Shown here: positions 18,075-27,538 of the stretch, piece after piece | Numbering within the stretch: position 1 is the stretch's first letter | Layout of the letters: each line of letters begins with the position of its first letter | Assembly (NCBI GenBank): GCA_018058095.1 | Contig: JAGPCO010000084.1 | Span: forward strand, 1-33,179 | Direction: 5' to 3' | From: Kofleriaceae bacterium | GTDB taxonomy: Bacteria > Myxococcota_A > Polyangia > Haliangiales > Haliangiaceae | DNA: 33,179 nt | Translations under genes and position numbers: made by a program | The notes under the pieces: generated by a model | What the model saw: the letters and a program-made list of their open reading frames with translations, nothing else | Database searches by the model: none | What the model was told of the DNA's origin: nothing

Positions 18075-19328
18075 ATGCGCGCCACGACCCTCGCCCTCGC
18101 CATGCTGGCAGCCCTGCCCACCACCGCCGCCTGCGTCGCCGACGGCGGCGACCCCGACGAGGTGTCGAACGACGGCGACGACGACGGCGACGACAGCTAC
18201 CAGCCGTGGGCCCCCAAGGCCGACGGCCAGAACGGCCTGGGTGGCGCCATCGAGTTCGCGGCGGCGTGTAGCGCCGGGCCACGCCTGACCCTCGCCGCGG
18301 TCGGTGACGTGCTCCTGCACGGCCCGCTGCAGCAGCAGGCCATCGCCCGCGGCGCGCGCGACCGCTTCGCCAGCCTGTGGGCGCCGGTGCGCGACCTGCT
18401 CGCCGCCGCCGACGTCACCTACGCCAACTTCGAGGGCCCGACCGCGGCCGGCGTGGCCGCGACGGGTCGGGCGACCACCGATCCGGGCCTGCGCTTCGAC
18501 GGCGTGGTGTACTCGAGCTACCCGCAGTTCAACTACCACGGTCTGCTCGTCGACGACCTCAAGAGCAGCGGCTTCGACGTGGTGTCGACCGCCAACAACC
18601 ACTCGCTCGACCGGCGCGAGCTGGGGGCCGACCGCACGATCGAGCGGCTGCGCGAGGTCGGCATGCCGTACACCGGCACGCGCCGGCGCGACGAGCCCGA
18701 CGCGCCCTGGCACACGGTGACCGAGCAGGGTGGCTTCCGCCTGGCCTGGGTCGCTTGCACCTACGGCACCAACGGCCTGCCCGACCCGCGCCAGCAGGTG
18801 CTGGGCTGCTGGGAGGACGAGACCGAGCTGCGTGGCCTGATCGGCCGCCTGCGCGGCACCGCCGGCATCGACGCGGTGATCGTCACCCCGCACTGGGGCG
18901 AGGAGTACACCGCCTCGCCGAGCCGGGCCCAGCGCGACCTGGCGCGTCGCCTGGTCGACGCCGGCGCCACCCTGGTCCTGGGCAGCCACCCGCACGTGTT
19001 GCAGCCGTGGGAGAAGCTCAAGGCCGCCGATGGTCGCGAGGCCCTCGTCATCTACTCGCTCGGCAACTTCGTGTCGGGACAGACCCACCTGGCCCGCCGC
19101 TCGACGCTGCTCTTGTACGTCGGCCTGACCCGGACCAGCCAGGGCGTGGTCGTCAACGGCGTCAGCTACGTGCCGATGATCATGAACACGCGTGACGGCG
19201 TGCGCGGCGTCGAGGCCATCGACCGCGCCGGCGGCTCGACCGACAGCCGGGCCCTGACCGTCGGCATGTTCGGGACCCAGAACCTGCAGGACCCGGCCCA
19301 GCCGATCCGCACCAGCCGCTGCCCCTGA
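18075..19328 (+). CDS. CapA-like (PGA_cap) metallophosphatase-fold lipoprotein
   Basis: ATG 18075 follows GAGGGG (5-nt spacing); 417 aa. The signal peptide ends TTAAC, with Cys20 as probable lipidation site, then an acidic spacer (DGDDDGDD). The catalytic-type domain begins at about residue 73. Motifs are TLAAVGDVLLHG, YANFEGP, DVVSTANNHSLDRR, VTPHWGEEYT, LGSHPHVLQPWE and YSLGNFVSGQ, the metal-binding blocks of the poly-gamma-glutamate synthesis CapA family, related to calcineurin-like phosphoesterases. The set D, N-E, NNH, H-W-G, GxHPH and SLGN is complete. No capB/capC genes are adjacent, so it is more likely a stand-alone surface hydrolase than part of a PGA capsule operon. Confidence 0.88.
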   Translation: MRATTLALAMLAALPTTAACVADGGDPDEVSNDGDDDGDDSYQPWAPKADGQNGLGGAIEFAAACSAGPRLTLAAVGDVLLHGPLQQQAIARGARDRFASLWAPVRDLLAAADVTYANFEGPTAAGVAATGRATTDPGLRFDGVVYSSYPQFNYHGLLVDDLKSSGFDVVSTANNHSLDRRELGADRTIERLREVGMPYTGTRRRDEPDAPWHTVTEQGGFRLAWVACTYGTNGLPDPRQQVLGCWEDETELRGLIGRLRGTAGIDAVIVTPHWGEEYTASPSRAQRDLARRLVDAGATLVLGSHPHVLQPWEKLKAADGREALVIYSLGNFVSGQTHLARRSTLLLYVGLTRTSQGVVVNGVSYVPMIMNTRDGVRGVEAIDRAGGSTDSRALTVGMFGTQNLQDPAQPIRTSRCP

Positions 19329-19367
19329 CGCTCTTCCCGTTGGATCAGCAACAGCGGTCGGAGCACA

Positions 19368-19396
19368 AGCAGGCTGCTGAAGCAGCAGCCTGCTAG
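19368..19396. repeat. Palindromic repeat (first unit) of CAGCAGCCTGCTAG cluster
   Basis: AGCAGGCTGCTG (19368-19379) and CAGCAGCCTGCT (19383-19394) are a perfect 12-bp inverted repeat with a 3-nt loop, ending in TAG. The right part CAGCAGCCTGCTAG recurs at 19470-19483. It looks like two element ends fused back to back. Confidence 0.75.
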
Positions 19397-19410
19397 TCAT
19401 TTTCGATCTC

Positions 19411-19483
19411 GCAGCCTGCTGAAAACACGGAGCCCGTCCCGTCGGCAGGAGCCGCCGGCACGGGTTTTTCAGCAGCCTGCTAG
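19411..19483. repeat. Short inverted-repeat element (second unit), possible MITE remnant
   Basis: GCAGCCTGCTGAAAA (19411-19425) pairs with TTTTCAGCAGCCTGC (19466-19480) with one mismatch and encloses a terminator-like hairpin. It shares its 14-bp right end with the first unit, 87 bp upstream. No transposase is present. Confidence 0.6.
19438..19469 (+). terminator. Rho-independent-type terminator
   Basis: CCCGTCGGC (19438-19446) pairs with GCCG and ACGGG (19454-19464, 2-nt bulge), followed directly by TTTTT (19465-19469). This is the best T-tract hairpin in the window, 110 nt downstream of the CapA-like gene. It lies inside the inverted-repeat element. Confidence 0.6.
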
Positions 19484-19511
19484 CTCGGCGCGCCGCCGCG
19501 GCGGCCGCGCG

Positions 19512-19967
19512 CTACAGCATGACCTTGTTGGCGGCGCACACCTTGATGGCGGTGTCGAGCAAGGGCTTGGGCAGGCCACGGCTCCAGGCCTTGGCCTTGT
19601 CGACCTCGCCCAGGCGACACGACGCCAGCGCGCAGCCGAGCAGCGCCTGCGGGTCGCCCTTGCCGGCGACCTGGCCCTGCAGCTCGCAGTACTTGACGAC
19701 GTCCTTGTCCTTGCCGTCGATCATGGCCTGCTTGCGCGCCTGATCGATCGCCTCCGGCGTGGTCGGCTCCGGGGCGGCGGGCTCGGCGGCGGCGGCCTCC
19801 TCGGCCGGCTTGCTCGGCGCCGGCTCGGCGGCCTTGGCCGCGGCGGCCTTGGCCTCGGCGGCCTTGGCCTCGACCTCGGCCTTCTCGGCGGCGGACGGCT
19901 GGTACTCGCCGCCGCAGGCGACGAGCGCGAGGACGAACAGGGAGAGCAACGACGAGGTACGCCACAT
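19512..19967 (-). CDS. Small lipoprotein with Ala/Glu/Lys-rich helical stalk
   Basis: Start ATG 19967 gives 151 aa. The signal peptide and lipobox LVAC (Cys18) are clear. Residues about 24-72 are an Ala/Glu/Lys/Pro-rich low-complexity helix or stalk. The C-terminal half (about 73-151) is compact, with four Cys (KYCELQG, LLGCALASC, IKVCAANK) and short TPR-like helices (GDPQALLGCALASCRLGEVDKAKAWSRG). I do not recognise a family. The stalk suggests it extends through the periplasm. It is divergently arranged with the exported protein gene at 20040. Confidence 0.8.
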   Translation of the reverse strand: MWRTSSLLSLFVLALVACGGEYQPSAAEKAEVEAKAAEAKAAAAKAAEPAPSKPAEEAAAAEPAAPEPTTPEAIDQARKQAMIDGKDKDVVKYCELQGQVAGKGDPQALLGCALASCRLGEVDKAKAWSRGLPKPLLDTAIKVCAANKVML

Positions 19968-19975
19968 GGGCCCGG

Positions 19976-19981
19976 AGCGTA
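19976..19981 (-). promoter_or_regulatory. -10-like TACGCT, 8 nt before start codon
   Basis: On the minus strand TACGCT is followed by eight bases and the ATG at 19967. It faces the TACACT hexamer of the divergent gene within the 72-nt spacer. Confidence 0.35.
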
Positions 19982-20026
19982 CCGCGAAGTGCCACCGCGT
20001 GCCCGACCGCACCCGCGCCGGCCGCG

Positions 20027-20032
20027 TACACT
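20027..20032 (+). promoter_or_regulatory. -10-like TACACT, 7 nt before start codon
   Basis: TACACT is followed by CGCCGGC and the ATG at 20040, the same geometry as at 4088-4101. There is no -35 or Shine-Dalgarno. Confidence 0.45.
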
Positions 20033-20039
20033 CGCCGGC

Positions 20040-22827
<2,788 letters not shown>

Positions 22828-22882
22828 CCTGCGCGCCCGGCGGCGCGATCCAGATCACCACGCGCTTGGCCCGGCTTTCCTC

Positions 22883-22888
22883 TACAAT
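22883..22888 (+). promoter_or_regulatory. -10 element TACAAT upstream of long leader
   Basis: TACAAT stands out in the GC-rich 151-nt spacer after argG. It would give a leader of about 85-90 nt before ATG 22979, which has a good Shine-Dalgarno. No -35 hexamer is seen at 16-18 nt. Confidence 0.4.
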
Positions 22889-22978
22889 ATCTCCGTCGGT
22901 CGCGGGGGCGGTCGGGCTGCGTCGTCAGGCGCGTCCGTCCTCACCGCGGCGCGAGATGACCCGAGCGAGAGGAACGCG

Positions 22979-24781
22979 ATGACCACGAGCCGCACATCCC
23001 TGCTGTCCATGGCGCTCGCCCTGACCCTGGCCACCGCGGCCGGGTGCGGTGGCGGCGCGGTCGATTGCCCGGTCGGGCAGACCGCCTGCGACGGCGCGTG
23101 TGTCGACGTCCTCACCGATGGTGAGCACTGCGGCACCTGTGGCAACACGTGCGGCGCGGGCCTCTTGTGCGGCAACGGCACCTGCGCCGCCGAGTGCCCG
23201 GCCGGTCAGCTCGAGTGCAGCGAGGGCTGCTCCGACCCGATGACCGACGAGAACAACTGTGGCGGGTGCGGCGCGCCGTGCGCCGCCAACGAGGAGTGCC
23301 GGGGCGGGACCTGCGAGATCCCGTGTGCGCAGATGCTGACCGCGCCGGTCACGGATCAATATGGCCTGAGCTGGGATGGGCTCGAGCGGACGGCGGCCAC
23401 CCTCGACGCCGCCGCCGTGTCGTGCGAGGCGTTCGGCGGCCGTCTGCCGTCGGCGACCGAGCTGTTCCGGGTCAACGCGACCCGGACCGACGAGGTGGCG
23501 CAGGCGTTCCACACCAACCCGCTGTGGTCCCGCACCGCCAGCACCCGAACCGAGCAGGTCGCGATCACCCTGGCCACCGGCGCGGTCAGCGACGCCACCG
23601 CCAGCGCGCCGCTGGCCTACCGCTGCGTGTGCGCGCCACCGACCCCGCCGTTCTTCGGCGGCGCCCGCTGCAACGGCCCGGCCGGCGCGGCGTGTTTCTC
23701 GGTCGGCCGGTACCTCCTCGACGCCGAGGACCGGGTCCCGCTGCGCAAGAGCGCGGCGCTGCAGGAGTGCGCGGCCGAGCGAGCCGGCATCGCCGACGTC
23801 CCCTTGCTGGTGGCCGCCATCATCGGCGGGTTGCCCGGCTCGGGCCAGCTGGTCCAGACCGCCGACCAGGCCACCTACTTCGAGACGACCCAGGTGCGGT
23901 GGAGCGGCGATCCGGCGGCGTGGACCGCCGTCGGCAACCTCGGCGCCACCGCCACCACCAACCGCGCGCCGTTCCGCTGCGCCGGACCGGGCTTCGCGGC
24001 CGGGACCAACCCCAACCCGATCAGCGGGGAGTTCGTCGGCCAGGACGGCGGCTTCAAGGGCGAGGTGGCCGACAGCCCGACCGCCGGCTGGACCGCGGCC
24101 CACGACGCCTGCACCAGCCGCGGCGGCCACCTCGCGCGCTCGGCCGAGATGGCGTCGCTGCTGATCGCCGGCCTGCCCGGCGGCAGCAACACCTTCCTGT
24201 GGACGGCTGATCAGAACGGCTACAACGGCACCGACTTCCTGTCCTCCCTCATCCTGTGGAACGGGCTCGACCCACGCACGCCGTACGAGTACGCGGGCGG
24301 CGGCGGGCCCAACTACACGACGACCTGGTACTACAAGAACTCGGCCTACCCGTTCCGCTGCATCTACTACCCGCTCGACCCGGCGTTCCAGGCCCCGACC
24401 ACCTGCACCGGCGGCTGCTTCAGCATGGCGCTGCCGGGCCCGGTGCCAGCGACGATGTGGTTCGACAGCAACGACCGTGGCCCGGCGACCTGGACCGCGG
24501 CCAGCGCGGCCTGCCGCGCCGAGGGCGGGCGCCTGGCCAGCGCGCGTGACCTGACCGAGGCCATCCGGGGCGGCCTGCCCAACGGGCCCGGGCCCAGCGT
24601 CTGGCTGCACACCAGCGAGCTGGGCGGGTCACCCGCGATCGCCGGCGGCCCCAACACCCTCATCACCCACTGGACCGGGGTCGAGCCGACCTTCTCCGAT
24701 CTGTGGTCGACCCACATGACCTGGGCCGGCGTCGGGGAATCCCACTACTTCCGCTGCATGTGGAGCAACGAGCTGCGCTGA
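22979..24781 (+). CDS. Cys-rich lipoprotein with four lectin-like/DUF1566-like modules
   Basis: ATG 22979 follows AGAGGA (600 aa). The lipobox is TAAGC (Cys23). Residues about 30-118 hold two Cys-rich repeats of the CxxGQxxCxGxCxDxxxDxxxCGxCGxxC type common in myxobacterial surface proteins. Then come four modules of about 110-125 aa, each opening with an aromatic-rich strand, containing xxAxxxCxxxGGRLPSA (or GGHLARS, GGRLASA) and closing with AYRC or PFRC/YFRC. They resemble C-type-lectin-like or DUF1566 (Lcl) folds; this is pattern-based only. Modules 3 and 4 are the best preserved. A surface role such as binding glycans or prey is inferred. The gene converges with the next one, with 25 nt between stops. 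Confidence 0.8.
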   Translation: MTTSRTSLLSMALALTLATAAGCGGGAVDCPVGQTACDGACVDVLTDGEHCGTCGNTCGAGLLCGNGTCAAECPAGQLECSEGCSDPMTDENNCGGCGAPCAANEECRGGTCEIPCAQMLTAPVTDQYGLSWDGLERTAATLDAAAVSCEAFGGRLPSATELFRVNATRTDEVAQAFHTNPLWSRTASTRTEQVAITLATGAVSDATASAPLAYRCVCAPPTPPFFGGARCNGPAGAACFSVGRYLLDAEDRVPLRKSAALQECAAERAGIADVPLLVAAIIGGLPGSGQLVQTADQATYFETTQVRWSGDPAAWTAVGNLGATATTNRAPFRCAGPGFAAGTNPNPISGEFVGQDGGFKGEVADSPTAGWTAAHDACTSRGGHLARSAEMASLLIAGLPGGSNTFLWTADQNGYNGTDFLSSLILWNGLDPRTPYEYAGGGGPNYTTTWYYKNSAYPFRCIYYPLDPAFQAPTTCTGGCFSMALPGPVPATMWFDSNDRGPATWTAASAACRAEGGRLASARDLTEAIRGGLPNGPGPSVWLHTSELGGSPAIAGGPNTLITHWTGVEPTFSDLWSTHMTWAGVGESHYFRCMWSNELR

Positions 24782-24806
24782 GGGCTGCGTCCCGCCGGCG
24801 TCCGGA

Positions 24807-25898
24807 TCACTTCTTCCGGAACGTGCCCATGTCGATCATGCGCAGATCGACCAGGCGGTCGCCGACCAGCTCGAGCTCGCGCGTGTCCTGCAGTGGCCGG
24901 CCATCGTGCATGGTGCGACCGGCGTCGAACACGACCTTGAGGCGCTTGCCGAGCGTGCCCTTGCTCCACGTACACGTCGCCGGCGACACCTCGGCCCGCG
25001 ACGAGATGACCCGGCAGGTGTCACCGTCGACCAGGAGCCACTCCTGGTGGAGCTCGACCCGGAACCGGCGCGGGTCGGTGACCGGATCCTGGTTGTAGGC
25101 CAGGTTGTTGCTGGCCAGGAACGTGCGCGCGTCCTTCTGCCAGAAGGCGTAGGTCTGGCTCGACGACGGCGTGGTCTGCACCCGCAGCTCACCGTCGCGC
25201 TCGAACCGGACGGTGTACGTCGCCTGCTCGGTCTCGTCCTTGCGGACCCGGGTCACCGCGACGGTGCCGTCGGCGCTGACCTTCCAGGTCGTGACCTGAC
25301 CGAAGCTCTTCCAGTCGTTGACCCAGGTCCCGACCAGCGCGCTCAGGCGCCGGGCGGCGTCGGCGGGGTCCAGCTCCGGCGCCTGGACCCGCCCGGCCGC
25401 GGTGATCAGCGGCGCCCACAGGTGCTGGTCCGCCTCGAACTTGCCGTCGTTGACCTTACACGTGCGCAGGCCGGCGATCGGGTTGGCGCTGCCCTCGAGG
25501 CAGGTGCGCAGGTCAGCGGCGATGAACACGCAGCGGTTGAGGAACACCTCGTCGTGCCGGTAGCGCTGCTCGATGGAGGCCGCCTCCACCCCGACCTCGG
25601 TCAGCGTGGGCCCGATCGCGGTCCACGCCTTGTCGAGGATGCGCTGGCACTGCGCCGCCGCCACCGGGTCGCGCAGCGCGTTACCGGAGCCGCTGCCCGA
25701 GCCGCTGCCGGCGCCGAGGCCGGAACCGGACCCGGCCGCGCTGCCGGCGCTGCCGGCGCCCGACCCGGGCCGAATCGGTGCACTCGAACCCGCGCTCGAA
25801 CCCGCGCCCGAACCGGGGGATGGGCCAGCGTCGCCCTTGCTGCCACAGGCCGCGGCGAGAGAACCAGAGATGACGAGGACGAAGTCGCGCAGTTGCAT
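24807..25898 (-). CDS. Lipoprotein with Gly-Ser-rich linker and lipocalin-like C-terminal domain
   Basis: ATG 25898 gives 363 aa. The signal peptide ends LAAAC (Cys18). Residues about 25-75 are almost entirely Gly, Ser and Ala (GSGAGS-type repeats), a flexible tether. Residues 78-175 are helical with Cys in AAQCQRIL, NRCVF, LRTCLEG and LRTCKVN. Residues about 195-363 form a beta-rich domain opening LVGTWVNDWKSF and including VSADGTVAV and TYTVRFERDGELRV, reminiscent of lipocalin-like domains. Two more Cys (DTCRV, PATCTW) lie in it. No specific function is recognised. It is preceded by the exact GTAGACTGCGG motif. Confidence 0.78.
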   Translation of the reverse strand: MQLRDFVLVISGSLAAACGSKGDAGPSPGSGAGSSAGSSAPIRPGSGAGSAGSAAGSGSGLGAGSGSGSGSGNALRDPVAAAQCQRILDKAWTAIGPTLTEVGVEAASIEQRYRHDEVFLNRCVFIAADLRTCLEGSANPIAGLRTCKVNDGKFEADQHLWAPLITAAGRVQAPELDPADAARRLSALVGTWVNDWKSFGQVTTWKVSADGTVAVTRVRKDETEQATYTVRFERDGELRVQTTPSSSQTYAFWQKDARTFLASNNLAYNQDPVTDPRRFRVELHQEWLLVDGDTCRVISSRAEVSPATCTWSKGTLGKRLKVVFDAGRTMHDGRPLQDTRELELVGDRLVDLRMIDMGTFRKK

Positions 25899-25904
25899 GC
25901 CCGC

Positions 25905-25910
25905 AGTCTA
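25905..25910 (-). promoter_or_regulatory. -10-like TAGACT within GTAGACTGCGG, 6 nt before ATG
   Basis: On the minus strand the sequence runs GTAGACTGCGGGCATG, ending in the start codon at 25898. This is the same 11-mer as before speD and the HExxH/Cys-cluster gene. The spacing predicts a leaderless transcript. Confidence 0.5.
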
Positions 25911-25924
25911 CGCCAGCGCCGTGG

Positions 25925-26398
25925 TCAGCGCCGGCGTCGGCGCGGCGGCGGGCGCCAGGCCACGTTCTCGAGCGACGCGACCCGACGCAGGCTGCCGATG
26001 TGCAGCACCGCCACGCCCTCCTCGTCGAGCATCCGCGCCTGCCCGATCTCGCCGCCCGGCAGCTTGTCGAGCAGGCCACCATCGTCCCGCACCACCCTCC
26101 AGGTCGGCACCGGGCGCCGCTGCCCGCGCTCCTCGGCGCTGGCCTCGGCGACGATACGCAGGAAGATCCCGGTGGTGAGCGGGCAGGTGTAGTCGGCCTT
26201 GTGGTCGGTGGCGAGCCGGGCCCGCAGCGCGCCCATGGTGAGCACCTTGCCGGTCGGGATGGTCGCGACCAGGTCCTCGATCTCGCGCGGCGACGAGATG
26301 AGCATCTTGCCGGCGGGGTAGCTGGCGCCCTTGGCCACGGCCAGCGTCTCGACCCGCGGCGGGGGCGCACCGTCACGCTTGGCGACTGCGGACGACAT
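25925..26398 (-). CDS. MGMT/ATL-like DNA-binding domain protein without alkyl-acceptor cysteine
   Basis: The 157-aa protein starts at ATG 26398. The core reads IPTGKVLTMGALRARLATDHKAD, then TCPLTTGIFLRIVAEA, then PTWRVVRDDGGLLDKLPGG...QARMLDEEGV. This follows the C-terminal domain of O6-alkylguanine-DNA alkyltransferases (IPxGxVxTYGxxA, P[CW]HRVV, G.L..., Q..LL..EGV). PTWRVV stands where active MGMTs have PCHRVV, so it lacks the methyl-accepting Cys, as alkyltransferase-like (ATL) proteins do. The TCPLTTGIFLRI block is an insertion I associate with a bacterial MGMT-family subgroup of unknown role. The C-terminus is Arg-rich. It begins 4 nt after the upstream gene's stop, so the two are probably co-transcribed. 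Confidence 0.72.
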   Translation of the reverse strand: MSSAVAKRDGAPPPRVETLAVAKGASYPAGKMLISSPREIEDLVATIPTGKVLTMGALRARLATDHKADYTCPLTTGIFLRIVAEASAEERGQRRPVPTWRVVRDDGGLLDKLPGGEIGQARMLDEEGVAVLHIGSLRRVASLENVAWRPPPRRRRR

Positions 26399-26402
26399 GA
26401 GC

Positions 26403-27497
26403 TCAGCCTATCGTCAGGCCCACGCGCTGTCGCGCGGTGAGGCAGTGTTCGGACCCGAGGGTGAAGTCGCGGCAGGTGCGCGGTCGGTCCGGGTACACGA
26501 CGCAGGCGTACGGGCTGACCCTGGGCCCCTGCGCGGCCTCGACCGCCTCACCGCCGACCAGGGCGGCGCAGCGGTCACCGGCGCGCTGGATCTCGAGGTA
26601 GCTGCCGCGGTCGACCACCAGGTCCGGGTGCTGGCGCACGAACCGCTCGCGCCGGCCGACCTCGACCGACTGGTAGGCCGCGCGGCAACACGCGCCGCAG
26701 CGCTGGCAGTCGACGCTGCCAGCTGGCTCCCACCGCTCGCAGCCCGGCCAGGCCAGGTCGATCCGGGTCGTGGTGTGCCGGCACCGCTCCGCCTTGCGAC
26801 CAGGGCCGCCCTGGTAGCGCCAGGCGCAGGTCCCGCAGCTCCGCTCGGCCCGCACCAGCCCCGCCGGCAAGCCGGTCGGGTGTGGCGGTGGGGGCGCGGT
26901 GAGGCCCTGCCACAGCGAGGGCAACTCGCCCGGCGCCGGGGCCGCCGTCGGCGCCCGCGCCAGCGCGGCGTCGACCTGGCGCGCCAGCGCGGCGGTCGCC
27001 TCGAGCGCCGCCGTCAACGCCGGGGCCCACGGCCGATCGCCGACGCGGGTCAGGCCGCGGATGGCCGCCTGCACCGACGGCGCATCGCGATCGCCCAGCG
27101 GATCGTCCCCGAGCTGATCCCAGAACGCCGGGCGATGATCGGTGGTGGGCGCAAACAGCTCGCGCAGGCCATAGCGCCCGGCCAGGACCCACTGCAAGCG
27201 CAGGCACCCGTGCTCACGCCAGAGATCGTCGTCGCCGACGTTGTCCATGCCCCAGTCCGGGCGAGCGAAGGCGTCGGGCCCCTCGACCAGGGAGTGACAC
27301 AGCTCGTGGAAGATCATCTGCGCCAGCGAGTCGTCGGCGTCGAGGCTGGGCTCGTCGCCGACGATCAGCACGCCCCGACCGTCGGTGGCGGCATACGCCG
27401 CCGGAGAACGGACCACCTGGAGGCCGACCTGGCGGGCACAGGCGAGCCAGATCTCGGCCAGCGGGTCGACGTAGCGGGCGCGGATGGCGCGGGTCAC
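26403..27497 (-). CDS. HExxH metallopeptidase-like protein fused to Cys4 and YkgJ-type Cys-cluster domains
   Basis: GTG 27497 gives 364 aa. The N-terminal domain (about 1-150) has MIFHELCHSLVEG with HELCH at 64-68, a zincin HExxH motif, and an acidic WGMDNVGDDDLWREHGC region that could supply the third ligand. A Pro-rich linker leads to a first cluster CGTC...C...C (Cys221, 224, 239, 253). The C-terminal domain carries CQRCGACC (264-271) followed by DRCAAL, YACVVYPDRPRTCRDF and EHC, the layout of YkgJ-type zinc/iron-binding cluster proteins. It is cytoplasmic, with no signal peptide. Whether it is a peptidase is inferred. It is first in a unit with the MGMT-like gene. Confidence 0.78.
   Translation of the reverse strand: MTRAIRARYVDPLAEIWLACARQVGLQVVRSPAAYAATDGRGVLIVGDEPSLDADDSLAQMIFHELCHSLVEGPDAFARPDWGMDNVGDDDLWREHGCLRLQWVLAGRYGLRELFAPTTDHRPAFWDQLGDDPLGDRDAPSVQAAIRGLTRVGDRPWAPALTAALEATAALARQVDAALARAPTAAPAPGELPSLWQGLTAPPPPHPTGLPAGLVRAERSCGTCAWRYQGGPGRKAERCRHTTTRIDLAWPGCERWEPAGSVDCQRCGACCRAAYQSVEVGRRERFVRQHPDLVVDRGSYLEIQRAGDRCAALVGGEAVEAAQGPRVSPYACVVYPDRPRTCRDFTLGSEHCLTARQRVGLTIG
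26405..26410 (-). promoter_or_regulatory. -10-like TAGGCT, 6 nt before internal ATG
   Basis: On the minus strand TAGGCT GAGCTC ATG places a TAnnnT hexamer inside the 3' end of the HExxH/Cys-cluster gene, 6 nt before the MGMT-like start. It could give that gene its own leaderless transcript. Confidence 0.3.
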
Positions 27498-27503
27498 CGC
27501 CGC

Positions 27504-27509
27504 AGTCTA
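27504..27509 (-). promoter_or_regulatory. -10-like TAGACT within GTAGACTGCGG, 6 nt before GTG
   Basis: On the minus strand the sequence runs GTAGACTGCGGCGGTG, ending in the start codon at 27497. This is the third exact copy of the 11-mer in the window. Confidence 0.5.
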
Positions 27510-27538
27510 CTGCAAGCCGTGGCGCCGACCGCGCCGGG

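Noticed and set aside
18075-19328. Poly-gamma-glutamate capsule operon
   Set aside because: Only the CapA-like protein is present; capB, capC and related genes are absent from the window, so the capsule interpretation is not supported.
19368-19483. CRISPR array
   Set aside because: Repeats are palindromic, only two units, and spacers are unequal; no cas genes.
22865-22884. TGGCCCGGCTTTCC as a possible sigma-54 promoter
   Set aside because: The -12 GC element is missing at the required spacing from TGG; the TACAAT hexamer nearby is a simpler explanation.
25680-25825. Gly-Ser-Ala repeat tract as a separate mobile or regulatory repeat
   Set aside because: It is in frame within a lipoprotein and reads as a flexible tether; codon usage follows the gene.
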